Positions 35,713 to 45,518 of a stretch of DNA of 64,000 nucleotides are shown here, piece after piece. Positions within the stretch are counted from its first letter, which is position 1; the number at the start of each line of letters is the position of its first letter. The DNA comes from UBA9926 sp018645765. GTDB lineage: Bacteria; Pseudomonadota; Gammaproteobacteria; Pseudomonadales; Azotimanducaceae. The translations under genes and the position numbers were made by a program. The notes beneath the pieces were generated by a model, which saw nothing but the letters and a program-made list of their open reading frames with translations, did not search any database and was not told where the DNA came from. The stretch is from NCBI GenBank assembly GCA_949372755.1, contig CASIBO010000010.1, positions 1 through 64,000 on the forward strand, given 5' to 3'.

Positions 35713-37020
35713 TTGATACATCTAACGCGTATTGCGCCTTTTTTGCTGGGGATGAGTTCTTTGTGTTCGGGTCAGACGCTCGTTGAAACCATCGAGCAGA
35801 CGCTGTTGACCAACCCGAATATTCAATCCTCAGCGTACAATGTGGACGCAGCCGATGCGCTGCGCCGTCAAGCCGTTGCGGGATATTTGCCGAGCATCGA
35901 TTTGGTACTTGCCCGTGGCCTTGAAAAATCGGATAACACGACCACTCGAGCCTCGGGCGATACGAATCGAAATTTCGATCGTTTTGAGCGCGCCATCACA
36001 CTGAATCAAATGCTCTATGATGGCTTCAGCACTGCCGCGTTTGTAAAGCAGCAAGATGCGATTTTAGCTGCGACAACGCAGCGGCTCGCAACCACCCGTG
36101 AAAATACGGCGCTCAGATCCGCCCAAGCCTACTTGGAGGTGCTTCGCCGTGATCAGGTGGTTGCCTTGTCTCAGGCCAATTTGGTGCAACACGACGAAAC
36201 CCTGCTGAAAATCGAGGAGCGGTTTGAAAGTGGCGTTGGGACCAAAGTCGATGTGGTGCAGACCAAAGGTCGACGAGCGCAATCAAAAAGCTCGGTTTTA
36301 CTGAGCGAAAAAGATGCTCAAAATGGTCGTGTTGAATTCTACAGAGTGGTCGGTGAAAGTCCGCGTGCCTTGTTGTTGCCGGTCCGACCAAAAGGTTTAC
36401 CTGAGACGCTAGAGCAAGCCGTGCAAATAGCCTTTCGCACCAACCCACAAGTTAAAGCCGCGCAATTTGATTTAGAGGCCTCTCAGGCGGCCCGAAAGCA
36501 GATATTAGGTGGTTACTCTCCCAGGGTGGATTTGGCGTTAGGCGCTACTCGAAATGATGATATGGGCGGCTCGCCAGGAGCCGCTGATTCCGAAAATGCG
36601 GTTATCAGGATGAGTTATAACCTCTATCGTGGTGGGGCCGACCGGGCAAAGATGAAAGAAGCAATTGCGAGAATCAATGCAGCAGAACAAGCGTTGATTG
36701 GACTGCGGCGATCAATTACACAAGATGTGAGTATCCTCTGGAATGATCTTGAAGATCTATCGATCAGAATCGAGTACCTACAGTTGCATGTGACCTCGAC
36801 TGAAGAGGTGCTAGCTGTGTACTTAGAGCAGTTGGCCATTGGCAAACGGACGCTGTTGGATGTGCTTGATATTCAGAATGAACTGTTCCGAGCGCGATCT
36901 GGTTTAGTCTCAGCAGAGTTTCAATTGCGCTTGGCTGAGTACCGCATGCTGGCAACCGGTGGACGATTTTTAGCCAGCATGGGGCTTACGAACCCAAAAG
37001 GGACTTTATCTCGGCGCTAG
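35713..37020 (+). CDS. TolC-family outer-membrane channel
   Basis: A 435-residue outer-membrane efflux protein of the TolC family, used by type I secretion and efflux systems. A signal peptide ends near LCSGQT. Two outer-membrane efflux repeats are visible, each with long helices; the second ends in LAIGKRTLLDVLDIQNELFRA, a hallmark of the type I secretion subgroup. TTG start at 35713 with GAAGAG upstream. It directly follows the CHAT gene. No inner-membrane secretion ATPase or fusion protein lies beside it. Confidence 0.88.
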   Translation: MIHLTRIAPFLLGMSSLCSGQTLVETIEQTLLTNPNIQSSAYNVDAADALRRQAVAGYLPSIDLVLARGLEKSDNTTTRASGDTNRNFDRFERAITLNQMLYDGFSTAAFVKQQDAILAATTQRLATTRENTALRSAQAYLEVLRRDQVVALSQANLVQHDETLLKIEERFESGVGTKVDVVQTKGRRAQSKSSVLLSEKDAQNGRVEFYRVVGESPRALLLPVRPKGLPETLEQAVQIAFRTNPQVKAAQFDLEASQAARKQILGGYSPRVDLALGATRNDDMGGSPGAADSENAVIRMSYNLYRGGADRAKMKEAIARINAAEQALIGLRRSITQDVSILWNDLEDLSIRIEYLQLHVTSTEEVLAVYLEQLAIGKRTLLDVLDIQNELFRARSGLVSAEFQLRLAEYRMLATGGRFLASMGLTNPKGTLSRR

Positions 37021-37116
37021 TCATCGTCCCACGCAACGTTAAGAAGGCGGGCCGCATGCACCGTTTTGAGGTCAATCCGTTTATAATCCGCTTATGATTT
37101 TCAGGCAGCGTGCATT

Positions 37117-38559
37117 GTGACTAGAAACGAATTGGCTTTTGGCGTTGGGTTAGACTTTGGGACTTCAAATTCTGCCGCGGCCTGGTTTGATGGGCAGGAT
37201 GTCCACATGATCGCGCTGGAAGAAGAGACCGTTGTGATGCCAACGGCCGTTCACTTAGACCGCGCCTTGCTTGCCAAAACCGGCGCGGCTGCGATTGGTC
37301 AATATATCCTTGAAAATCAAGATCGAGTCGTTGAACTCACCCCTGAAGTGATCGCGCAAGCATCGCTCGTCACGGGTGAGGCTGAAGCGTCAGATCCTTT
37401 TTCGCAACCCGAAATTACCACAAGTGCAGTTTATGGCGCGGCGGTTATTGACCGAGGCCTACCAGGACGTTTGTTCCGTGGGGTCAAGCGCTTAATCGGT
37501 AACGCTGAGATGAAGCGGCTTATGGTTTTTGATCATCCGTTTCGATTGGTTGCTCTATTGACGCCGATGCTAAAAGCGATTCGGCAAAGCATTGAGCGCG
37601 CGGTCTTGCTAACCAACGATCAAGTGATCATCGGCCGGCCGGTTCATTTTGAAGGCCCCAGTGGGGCAAGTGAGGTTGCGCTGGCCCGATTAACTGAGGC
37701 AGCCGGCTATGCAGGTTTACAATCCAAGCGGTTTTATCCAGAACCACTCGCTGCGACCTTGAGTTATTTGGTGCAAAACGTCCGGGCCGGAGTTGAGCAG
37801 CAAAAGGGCCTTGCCTTAACCTTTGACTTTGGGGGCGGCACGCTTGATTTGAGCTTGGTTCGGTTTGACGGTTTAAAAATGGCGGTGTTGGTCACCAGCG
37901 GTTTGGCGCTTGGTGGAGACCATATTGATCAGTTGATCTTTAAGCGATTCGTTTCGCCGCATCTTGGCAAAGGCGAACGCTGGGTGCGCCGAGTCGATGG
38001 AGCTGTGATTGAGACCGAGTTCCCGTTTGACGAATTCGAAGCGTTGTTGCTTAATTGGCCGGTGACATACACCCTGAATCAGGGCAAATACCGATCTAAA
38101 ATTCGCGATGGGATTCAACAAGGGGGCGCGGCGGCGGAGAAATTTCAGCGGCTTGAAGAACTCATAAGCCACAATTTGAGTTATCGCGTTTTCCAAGCGA
38201 TTCGGTCTGCCAAAGCAGCGCTTTCAACGACGGCAGAGACCATCATTGATGTGCCTGAACTCGATTTGTCCATTGCGTTGGGTTTGCCAGAGTTTGATGA
38301 TCTGTTGCAGGATTTATTGGCTCAAATCGAGACGCTCATCGATCAAACCTTAGCACGGGCAGGCCTCAACCAGTCTGATGTAGATTTGGTGATCCGGACC
38401 GGAGGCTCCAGCTTAATTGCATCGATTCGATTGTGCCTTGAAGCCCGCTTTCCTGGTCGGGTTGTGGTGCATGACCCCTTCACCAGTGTCGCTGCTGGAT
38501 TGTCCATCGCCAGTTATTTTGGCCACGAATATGATCCTGCGACAACCATAGAACAATGA
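37117..38559 (+). CDS. yegD: Hsp70-family protein, YegD type
   Basis: A 480-residue actin-fold ATPase related to Hsp70 but without the full substrate-binding domain. It shows the phosphate-1 loop VGLDFGTSNS, the phosphate-2 loop LTFDFGGGTLDLSLV and the adenosine loop VIRTGGSS. This matches E. coli YegD, a chaperone-like protein of unclear role. GTG start; a TATAAT hexamer lies at 37082-37087, without a good -35 partner. Confidence 0.88.
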   Translation: MTRNELAFGVGLDFGTSNSAAAWFDGQDVHMIALEEETVVMPTAVHLDRALLAKTGAAAIGQYILENQDRVVELTPEVIAQASLVTGEAEASDPFSQPEITTSAVYGAAVIDRGLPGRLFRGVKRLIGNAEMKRLMVFDHPFRLVALLTPMLKAIRQSIERAVLLTNDQVIIGRPVHFEGPSGASEVALARLTEAAGYAGLQSKRFYPEPLAATLSYLVQNVRAGVEQQKGLALTFDFGGGTLDLSLVRFDGLKMAVLVTSGLALGGDHIDQLIFKRFVSPHLGKGERWVRRVDGAVIETEFPFDEFEALLLNWPVTYTLNQGKYRSKIRDGIQQGGAAAEKFQRLEELISHNLSYRVFQAIRSAKAALSTTAETIIDVPELDLSIALGLPEFDDLLQDLLAQIETLIDQTLARAGLNQSDVDLVIRTGGSSLIASIRLCLEARFPGRVVVHDPFTSVAAGLSIASYFGHEYDPATTIEQ

Positions 38560-38636
38560 CAGATTATTGCCTAATGGCTTAAATAATAACGATTGCAGTC
38601 CGGCGGGTAAGGATTGCGCAAAGGAGGCCTTACGAG

Positions 38637-39215
38637 ATGGCTGAGTCTATTATTCGATCAGAATTCGATTTACCAGCGCTTGCATCGCTACCAGAAGATA
38701 TTCGCGAGCGCCTGTCAACGGTGCAGGAAAAATCTGGATTTTTGCCCAATATCTTTGTGGCCCTGGCGCGGCGTCCCGATGAGTTCCGCGCGTTTTTCGC
38801 GTATCACGATGCCTTACTGGAGCAGCAGCATGGCACGCTTACAAAAGCCGATAAAGAAATGATCATTGTGACCACCTCGGCGCTCAATGATTGTCACTAT
38901 TGTGTTATTGCCCACGGCGCAATTCTTCGGGTCAGATCAAAAAATCCGCTGGTGTCAGATCAGGTGGCCATTAACTATCGCAAGGCAGAGATCACGGCGG
39001 CCCAACGGGCGATGCTCGATTTCGCTTGCGCGGTGGCCCTGCGCTCGGGCTCAGTTGAAGACGCAGAGATCCAAGTCTTAATCGACCTCGGCTTTAGCCA
39101 TGAAGACGTTTGGGATATTTTGGCGATTACGGCCTTCTTTGCGATGAGCAACCGGTTGGCGAATGTGGCCGGCATCCGACCGAATCCAGAGTTCTATGCC
39201 CTCGGGCGCGGTTAG
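38637..39215 (+). CDS. AhpD-like / peroxidase-related carboxymuconolactone decarboxylase family protein
   Basis: A 192-residue all-helical protein with the AhpD active-site signature CHYC followed by H (C86, C89, H93). The family reduces or recycles peroxides through a CxxC pair. The longer N-terminal part and length of 192 fit the peroxidase-related subgroup. AAGGAGG at 38620-38626 makes the ATG at 38637 certain. It is followed by an alpha/beta hydrolase 45 bp downstream. Confidence 0.88.
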   Translation: MAESIIRSEFDLPALASLPEDIRERLSTVQEKSGFLPNIFVALARRPDEFRAFFAYHDALLEQQHGTLTKADKEMIIVTTSALNDCHYCVIAHGAILRVRSKNPLVSDQVAINYRKAEITAAQRAMLDFACAVALRSGSVEDAEIQVLIDLGFSHEDVWDILAITAFFAMSNRLANVAGIRPNPEFYALGRG

Positions 39216-39260
39216 GCTTTGCCTGGATAACCGTCATTTGATTCAGCGAGACAAAGCGTT

Positions 39261-40157
39261 GTGAGATACACCATCCAAGGGGCTGACTGCCGACTGTCGG
39301 TTGCAGTTTACAATGAGTCGGCAACCAAAACCCTTGTCGTGCTGCACGGCATGCGAGATCACGGGGGCAGCTTCGAATGGCTGGGGCCCTTGCTGGCAGA
39401 TTTTCGAGTCATCATCCCGGATCTGCGAGGTCACGGGTTAAGTGACCAAAATGGGGTTTACACACTGGCGCATTTTACAGCCGACCTGCTACAGGTGTTC
39501 GATGCGTTTCAGGTTGAGCAGGGCTACTTGCTCGGTCACAGCCTTGGCGGCCATGTTGCTGCTCGGTTTGCCGCCTTGTTTGGGCACCGGTTGATAGGTC
39601 TCATCTTAGTGGATGGCTTCGGACCACCGAGGCAGCAAGCGCGCCGGAATATCGAGCAGTTCGCCTTGTTGCAAGCCGCTCAGGTGCAAGCGCTTCAGTA
39701 CGCTGGTCGGTCACGCAAAATAATGACCGATGCGGCATTCGCGGTGGCGCGTTATCAAACTAACAACCCGCGATTAGACGGCGCAATTGCGGCGCGCCTG
39801 GCAAAGCAGGGGATTGCGCCGGCAGCGGCGGGCGGTGTGTCATGGCGCTGGGACCCGCGCGCACAAATGGTTTGGTCGACCTTCTCTCATGAAGAAAGCG
39901 AAGCCCTGTTGGGTCATATTGGTTGCCCCACTTGTGTGATTACCGGCTCTGAAGGCTTGAGTTATTGGCTGCTCATGCATCCTGAACTTGCAGGTCAACA
40001 GCGGTTGTATGAGCGGGAGCTTGCGCGTCGAGTGGCGCTTATTGCAGATGCCCAAAGCATTGTACTCGAGGGTGCGGGCCATATGGTGCACTATGACGCC
40101 CCTGACGCCTTTAGTCAGGCCGTGCTGGACTTTCTCAGCGCGTCAAATCCTTACTAA
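39261..40157 (+). CDS. Alpha/beta hydrolase
   Basis: A 298-residue hydrolase. The nucleophile elbow is GHSLGG (S94), the oxyanion motif LHGMRDHGG and the late GAGHMVHYD carries the catalytic His. PDLRGHGLSD is typical of esterase/lipase and epoxide hydrolase-like enzymes. Cytoplasmic; substrate unknown. GTG start at 39261. Confidence 0.88.
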   Translation: MRYTIQGADCRLSVAVYNESATKTLVVLHGMRDHGGSFEWLGPLLADFRVIIPDLRGHGLSDQNGVYTLAHFTADLLQVFDAFQVEQGYLLGHSLGGHVAARFAALFGHRLIGLILVDGFGPPRQQARRNIEQFALLQAAQVQALQYAGRSRKIMTDAAFAVARYQTNNPRLDGAIAARLAKQGIAPAAAGGVSWRWDPRAQMVWSTFSHEESEALLGHIGCPTCVITGSEGLSYWLLMHPELAGQQRLYERELARRVALIADAQSIVLEGAGHMVHYDAPDAFSQAVLDFLSASNPY

Positions 40158-40183
40158 ACGCCTGCAGAATCGGGGCAGAGCGG

Positions 40184-40197
40184 CACAGGCGCCTGTG
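40184..40197. terminator. Palindrome between convergent genes
   Basis: A perfect 14-bp palindrome (CACAGGC / GCCTGTG) lies between the hydrolase and the RND pump, which are convergent. No T run follows, so a terminator role is weak; it could be a protein-binding site. Confidence 0.25.
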
Positions 40198-40328
40198 GAT
40201 CACCTGTCCGTCAGTCGATGCGCTAGCATCGGTTGGGCGTGACGGCTATCAAACCCGTCGGGGCTGCTACCGGTTAAGGCCAGGGCTAGGGCTCGTTCGG
40301 TCAAGCTCAGCAGGCGAGCCCGCTTGCA

Positions 40329-43300
40329 TCAGGCTTTGATCGGTACAGAACCGCCTGCTGTGCGGTTCACGGCGGCAGCGGCGTGAGGTGCGTTGCTGGC
40401 TCCTGTTGGGTTTGGCCCCAGACCAATGAATTTCAAGTAGTCGTTTTGCATGAGGTAGAGACTCGGCACAAGGAACAAGGTAATGACCGTTGAAAATAGC
40501 ACCCCGAAAGCCAAGGAAATCGCCATAGGAATAAACATGAAGGTTTCGGGGTCTTCGTTGGTCATAAGGGGAATCAATCCAACAAAGGTCGTGACGGACG
40601 TGAGGATGATCGGTCTAAACCGTACGACACCCGCGTTGGTGACCGCGTCAAACAACGGTATGCCATCGGCGCGTTGGCGGTTAATGAAGTCGACTAAAAC
40701 GAGCGATGCGTTCACGACAACGCCTGATAACGCGATGATCCCGAGCAACGAAAAGAAGATGAGGTTCCAGCCCATAATATAGTGACCAACAATTGCGCCG
40801 ACCGCCCCAAATGGAATGACGCTCATGATAATCAAAGGTTGCAGGTAGGACTTCAAAGGGACCGCAAGCAGGGCAAAGATAATGAGCAGTGCCAGCAAAA
40901 CATTTTTACCGAGGCTCGAGGTAACTTTGCTGCGCTCAAGTTGTTCACCGCCCAATCGATAGCGTACGCCCGGGAACAAGTCGTTGCGACAACTGTTGTC
41001 GACGCTTGAGAAGCTTGAGGCATCTTGACAAATGATTTGCTGAATCGCTGGAATAAGGGCTTCGGGCGCCATCACGCTGCGATCGATGTCGCCTCGAACA
41101 CTGACTACGCGCTGCTGATTTTCCCGGTTGATGCTGGAGTAGCTATTACCCTGTATGACGGAGGCCACGGCGCTGAAGGGCACCTCTGTGCCATTGGGGC
41201 TCCGAATGCGCATGTTTTCAAGGTTGCCAAGGGATTCTCGTTCCGCTTTTGGGTAGCGCACCATGACCCGAACATCATCCGTGCCACGTTGAATGCGTTG
41301 CGCCTCTTCGCCGTAAAACGCTTGCCGGACTTGCCGAGCAAGGTCAGTGAGCGTGAGGCCTAACGATTTCGCCTCTGGCTTGATGTTCAGCTGCAGTTCT
41401 TGCTTGCCGGCGCGAAACGAATCCGAGAGATCTAAGACGCCCGGAAATTGTGCAAGCTCTTGTCGCAAATGCAAGGCGGCGCGTTTCAGTTCTTCGACAT
41501 CACGCCCTCGTATCTGCAGGGATATTGGATCTCCGGCGCTGAAGGAGTCCGCATTAAATTGTAAATCGATCGCGTCAGTGACGGGACCGGTGAGTTCTCG
41601 CCAGCGACTGGCAATACGATTAGAAGTCCACCCAGGGCGGTCTTCGATCGGCGCCAAATCTAAAACAACTTCCGCTAAGTGACTGCCGCCTGCGGTTTTG
41701 CTGGGTGGCCCTGAGCTTCGCGCCGCATTGGATCCGATGGAGGCAAAAACATGCAGAATCGGGCTGTCGTCCAGATCGCGGCCAAGGTCTTCAGCAATTT
41801 CTTGTCGTAGTGCGACAACGGATTGTTCAATCTGCAGGGCGCCGCGCTCGGTGAGTTCAACGTTGATCCCCTCGGGCATAAGGAGTGTCGCATAAACTCG
41901 GTCGCCTTCGATTGCGGGAAAGAATTGAAAGATAACGCGACCACTGGCAACCAAGGCCAGGGCCATGAGCAGAATGCCGGTGCCGACCGCCCAAGTGACC
42001 CAGCGCCATTGCAGTGTTTTGATGAGGAAAGGCCGGTAGACGTTATCGGCAAAGCCTTGTAAATGATCGGCGAAAAAAGATTGAAAGCGGATCCAGCTCT
42101 GAACAAAGCGGGTTGCTTTAAAGGGGTACGTCTCGGTGTTGCGGTGAGAGAGGTGGGCGGGCAGGATCAACATGCACTCTACAATGCTAAACACCAGACA
42201 AATCACGACGACCCAGCCAATCGTTGAAAAAAAAGCGCCCATACGGCCGTCTAAAATGAGGATCGGTAAAAAAGCGGCCATGGTGGTCAAAACACCAAAG
42301 ACGACCGGTGTCACCACTTCATTTGCGCCAAGGATGGCGGCCTCGCGCTTGGTGTCAGTTTTACTTTCAAACGAGAAGATCCGCTCACCGACCACGATGG
42401 CGTCATCAACCACGATGCCAAGCACCAAGATAAAGGCCAGCACCGTTAAGGAGGAAATATTTAATCCCGCAACGGGAAACATCCAAATCGCGCCAAGAAC
42501 CGCAATGGGGATGCCTGCAGCGACCCAGAGGGCAACTTTGAATCGAAGAAATAAGGTCAGTATGAGCAACACTAAAACAAGGCCCGCATAGGCATTTTTG
42601 GTGAGCGCATCGATTCGCCGATTGAGGGGGATGGACTCATCGATCCAAACATCAAGGTTCAGACCTTCCGGCACCTCAGCGGACTTCTGGGCGACATACG
42701 CCTTGACCGAATCGGCAGAGGTAATGGTATCTTCATCGCCGACGCGGTAAACGGTAATGGTCACAGCCCGTCGACCGTCGTATTTGGCGCCCAAAAATCC
42801 TTCCTGAAAGGCATCCTTTACGATGGCGATGTCGGCTAGGGTTATCTTTGAGCCGTCTGCCCGACTCAGAATCTCGATGCGCTCGAAATCTGTGCCGCTA
42901 TAAGCTTGGCCTTGGCTGCGGATCAATACTTCGCCGCCGTCGGTCTTGATGGAGCCGCCCGGCATGTCGAGCGAGGCCCGCCGGATCGCATTGGCAACAT
43001 CGGTCATGGTGAGGCTGTACTGCCTCAGAACCTGTTCACTGACCTCGATCGAGATCTCCCAAGGTTTGGCGTAATTGACGCTCACTTGGGAGATGCCCTC
43101 AAGCGCTGCGATATCATCGCGCATCCCTTCAGCGACCAGCTTCAAGGTGGCCTCATCCGTTTCACCTGAGACCACAACCGAGATGGTTTTGCCGCGGAAC
43201 TGCAGGGAGGAGACGATGGGTTTTTCAGTTTCGCTGGGGAAGGTGTTGATGGCATCAACTCGGCTCTTGACCTCATTGAGGGTAACGGTCAAGTCTGCGT

Positions 43301-43595
43301 CGGCAAAGACTTCTAAAAAGACCGTGCAAACGCCTTCCGATGCGGTTGCGGTCATCCGCTCGATGCCCTCCAAGCCTTCAATGGCTTCCTCAACCCGGAT
43401 ACAGACCGCTTTTTCTGCTTCAACGGGCGCGGCGCCCAAATAAGGAATCGTGATTTGGATAATGCCCGGCTCAATGCTGGGAAATTCCTCTTTATGCATC
43501 GAGTTGAGTGAGAAAAACCCGCCCACAATTAAAATCAACATCAGCAGGTTGGCGGCAACCGGGTTATCGGTAAACCAAGCGATACTTTTTTCCAT
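40329..43595 (-). CDS. RND efflux pump, HAE/AcrB-like inner-membrane subunit
   Basis: A 1088-residue proton-driven exporter with 12 helices and two large periplasmic loops. The proton-relay acids sit in LGIVVDDAIVVGERI. Loop sequences such as QLQLNIKPEAKSLGLTLTDL are of the family. It exports lipophilic compounds out of the inner membrane and periplasm together with the adjacent membrane fusion protein and an outer-membrane channel (perhaps the TolC homologue at 35.7 kb). It is last in a gntR-mfp-rnd operon, five bases after the fusion protein. Confidence 0.93.
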   Translation of the reverse strand: MEKSIAWFTDNPVAANLLMLILIVGGFFSLNSMHKEEFPSIEPGIIQITIPYLGAAPVEAEKAVCIRVEEAIEGLEGIERMTATASEGVCTVFLEVFADADLTVTLNEVKSRVDAINTFPSETEKPIVSSLQFRGKTISVVVSGETDEATLKLVAEGMRDDIAALEGISQVSVNYAKPWEISIEVSEQVLRQYSLTMTDVANAIRRASLDMPGGSIKTDGGEVLIRSQGQAYSGTDFERIEILSRADGSKITLADIAIVKDAFQEGFLGAKYDGRRAVTITVYRVGDEDTITSADSVKAYVAQKSAEVPEGLNLDVWIDESIPLNRRIDALTKNAYAGLVLVLLILTLFLRFKVALWVAAGIPIAVLGAIWMFPVAGLNISSLTVLAFILVLGIVVDDAIVVGERIFSFESKTDTKREAAILGANEVVTPVVFGVLTTMAAFLPILILDGRMGAFFSTIGWVVVICLVFSIVECMLILPAHLSHRNTETYPFKATRFVQSWIRFQSFFADHLQGFADNVYRPFLIKTLQWRWVTWAVGTGILLMALALVASGRVIFQFFPAIEGDRVYATLLMPEGINVELTERGALQIEQSVVALRQEIAEDLGRDLDDSPILHVFASIGSNAARSSGPPSKTAGGSHLAEVVLDLAPIEDRPGWTSNRIASRWRELTGPVTDAIDLQFNADSFSAGDPISLQIRGRDVEELKRAALHLRQELAQFPGVLDLSDSFRAGKQELQLNIKPEAKSLGLTLTDLARQVRQAFYGEEAQRIQRGTDDVRVMVRYPKAERESLGNLENMRIRSPNGTEVPFSAVASVIQGNSYSSINRENQQRVVSVRGDIDRSVMAPEALIPAIQQIICQDASSFSSVDNSCRNDLFPGVRYRLGGEQLERSKVTSSLGKNVLLALLIIFALLAVPLKSYLQPLIIMSVIPFGAVGAIVGHYIMGWNLIFFSLLGIIALSGVVVNASLVLVDFINRQRADGIPLFDAVTNAGVVRFRPIILTSVTTFVGLIPLMTNEDPETFMFIPMAISLAFGVLFSTVITLFLVPSLYLMQNDYLKFIGLGPNPTGASNAPHAAAAVNRTAGGSVPIKA

Positions 43596-43600
43596 AACAG

Positions 43601-44773
43601 CTAGCCCCGGTCTGCAGTCGGCTCAAAGGTCAATGAGACCCGCATGCCATCAACCACGGTCTGTATCGGCGACAAGTTGACGACCTCGCCACTTTCAAGG
43701 CCACTGTCGATGATGACAAAGTCATTTTCAAGTCGCAGGACGTTGACCGCTCGAAATCGCAACCGATTGTCGCCATCGATGATTAAGACTTGGCTGTTGG
43801 GCCGTAAGGCGGCTCGAGGCAGGCGGACAATGTCGTCTAGGTACTGACCTTCAATCTCAGCGGCGACGAAGGCGCCGACCTGCAACGGCGGGACATCGGG
43901 TGATTGGTTGTCCTGTCTAACCCGAGCAACGGCTGTGATCATGCGGCTTTGAGCATCGATTTCGCCCTCGGTTCGGGCCAACTGCCCTCGCCATATAAAG
44001 GAAGTGCCCGCGTAACGGGCCGTAAGTCGAATCATCGGTGCGGTTGCCGGGTCGAGTTCACCGCGCTGCAAGTTCGCGGGGTCGAGGTAAGCCAACTGCG
44101 CGTTCACGATCGGCAGACGGACTTCGACCGCATCGCTTGCGTAAATAGAAGCAATTGGCGCGCCTTGCTGCACAAACTGTCCGATATCGATTGATTCTGA
44201 GCGGACCATGCCTTCAAACGGGGCTGTGATTTTCGTTCGACCCAAGTCGCGTTCGGCCTGGGCTAGATTGATTTTCGATTCAATGACATTGGCTTTCGCA
44301 ATTTTATGGGCGCGTGCAGCATTTTCTAAATTGGACTGGCTGACCAAATTATCCTTTATAAGCTGTTGCAATCGTTTGAATTCAAAGCGTTTGTGCTCTA
44401 GTTCGGCCTCAGCGCGCAGGAGTTGCGCTTGCGCAAGGCCCGTTCTCGCCTCGTAGTCCGCCGCATCAATCGTGACCAGCAGATCCCCGGCTTGGAAGTA
44501 GCCGCCGACCACCAGATTGGGTGATAGCCAGGTCACGCGACCTTTAATCTCGGGAATAACATTTGTTTGGGTCTTGGGGGTTACAGTGCCTTCAGAGCGA
44601 ATCTTCAACCTGAGGGACTCTTTGACAACGGTCATGGCCCGAATGGCGCTGGTTGTTTCTGAGACGGTCAGTTGTTCAGGCATTGGTCGGGACATGATAA
44701 TCCCCGCCGCGGCGGCAACGGCCGCGAGCAATACGGCGATCGTAATAATCGCTTTAATGGCAGTATTAGGCAT
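43601..44773 (-). CDS. RND efflux membrane fusion protein (periplasmic adaptor)
   Basis: A 390-residue periplasmic adaptor with an N-terminal anchor helix (AIITIAVLLAAVAAAAGIIM) and the barrel-sandwich/lipoyl halves (KGRVTWLSPNLVVGGYFQAGDLLVTID and TKITAPFEGMVRSESIDIGQ, each part of a longer motif) flanking a coiled-coil hairpin (about 95-165). It links the inner-membrane pump to the outer-membrane channel. The ATG at 44773 follows AGGAAA and overlaps the gntR stop by 8 bp; a longer frame opens at 44845. Confidence 0.9.
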   Translation of the reverse strand: MPNTAIKAIITIAVLLAAVAAAAGIIMSRPMPEQLTVSETTSAIRAMTVVKESLRLKIRSEGTVTPKTQTNVIPEIKGRVTWLSPNLVVGGYFQAGDLLVTIDAADYEARTGLAQAQLLRAEAELEHKRFEFKRLQQLIKDNLVSQSNLENAARAHKIAKANVIESKINLAQAERDLGRTKITAPFEGMVRSESIDIGQFVQQGAPIASIYASDAVEVRLPIVNAQLAYLDPANLQRGELDPATAPMIRLTARYAGTSFIWRGQLARTEGEIDAQSRMITAVARVRQDNQSPDVPPLQVGAFVAAEIEGQYLDDIVRLPRAALRPNSQVLIIDGDNRLRFRAVNVLRLENDFVIIDSGLESGEVVNLSPIQTVVDGMRVSLTFEPTADRG

Positions 44774-45518
44774 GATCGGGTTTCCTATTAGATTGGGTTG
44801 GCGCCGATGTTGCAGCAGCGTCAATGTTGCGTTTGATATCATCAAAGCGCTGGATAATGGTTTTGGCTAAGGCATTGGCGTCGCTGTGTTCAATGGTAAG
44901 GGCCATTGTGCGAAAGAATGCCTCATTCGATGGCGAGGCGGGGTGCCGGCGCTCTAAGCGGCCCACCATTTGCGCGCGCAAGCCATTGCCGATGAGGCGC
45001 AGTACAAGATTGTCGTTAATATCCGTGAGCGCGTTGGCGAACTGTGCAAGCTTCTCCCGCTCGGCGGCATTATTCAGGACCTTAGGATCGTCGTCTGTGG
45101 ACGAAGCGTTGAGGATATTCAAGAGCCGCTGTTTTTGAGTGGTATCAGCCGTTTGCAGGGCGAGCCTCGCGGACAGGGCCAGCAGCGCGCCAAATACTGA
45201 AATCAAGTCCGAGGTCAGGTTTTCGGGTCCTCGATCTCCTAAGTCTAGCAGGGGGCCCAGGACATCGAGGCTAGCATCATGGATCGCTTGGATGCGAACG
45301 CCGCCCGGTTGAACATTCACAATGCCCAATTGGGACAGGATCTTAATGGCTTCGCGAACGGCCCCGCGATTGACCTGAAAGCGTGCCGCTAAATCCCGTT
45401 CAGACGGTAAGCGTTCGCCTTGCCGATATTGGCCGAGCAAGATCTCGTCTCGCAAGTGCCCTGCAATCTCTTGGGCTCGAGCTGGGGTAGCGTCCCCTTG
45501 CTGTGTGGTATCGTTCAT
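44766..45518 (-). CDS. GntR/FCD (FadR-subfamily) transcriptional regulator
   Basis: A 250-residue repressor-type regulator. The winged helix-turn-helix (about 12-80) shows LPSERDLAARFQVNRGAVREA, and the C-terminal helical FCD domain binds a small organic acid in related proteins. It leads the operon with the RND pump, so it most likely controls it. Upstream is an array of TGGTnnnACCA palindromes, which matches the operator type of FadR/LldR/PdhR relatives, implying autoregulation. Confidence 0.9.
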   Translation of the reverse strand: MNDTTQQGDATPARAQEIAGHLRDEILLGQYRQGERLPSERDLAARFQVNRGAVREAIKILSQLGIVNVQPGGVRIQAIHDASLDVLGPLLDLGDRGPENLTSDLISVFGALLALSARLALQTADTTQKQRLLNILNASSTDDDPKVLNNAAEREKLAQFANALTDINDNLVLRLIGNGLRAQMVGRLERRHPASPSNEAFFRTMALTIEHSDANALAKTIIQRFDDIKRNIDAAATSAPTQSNRKPDHA

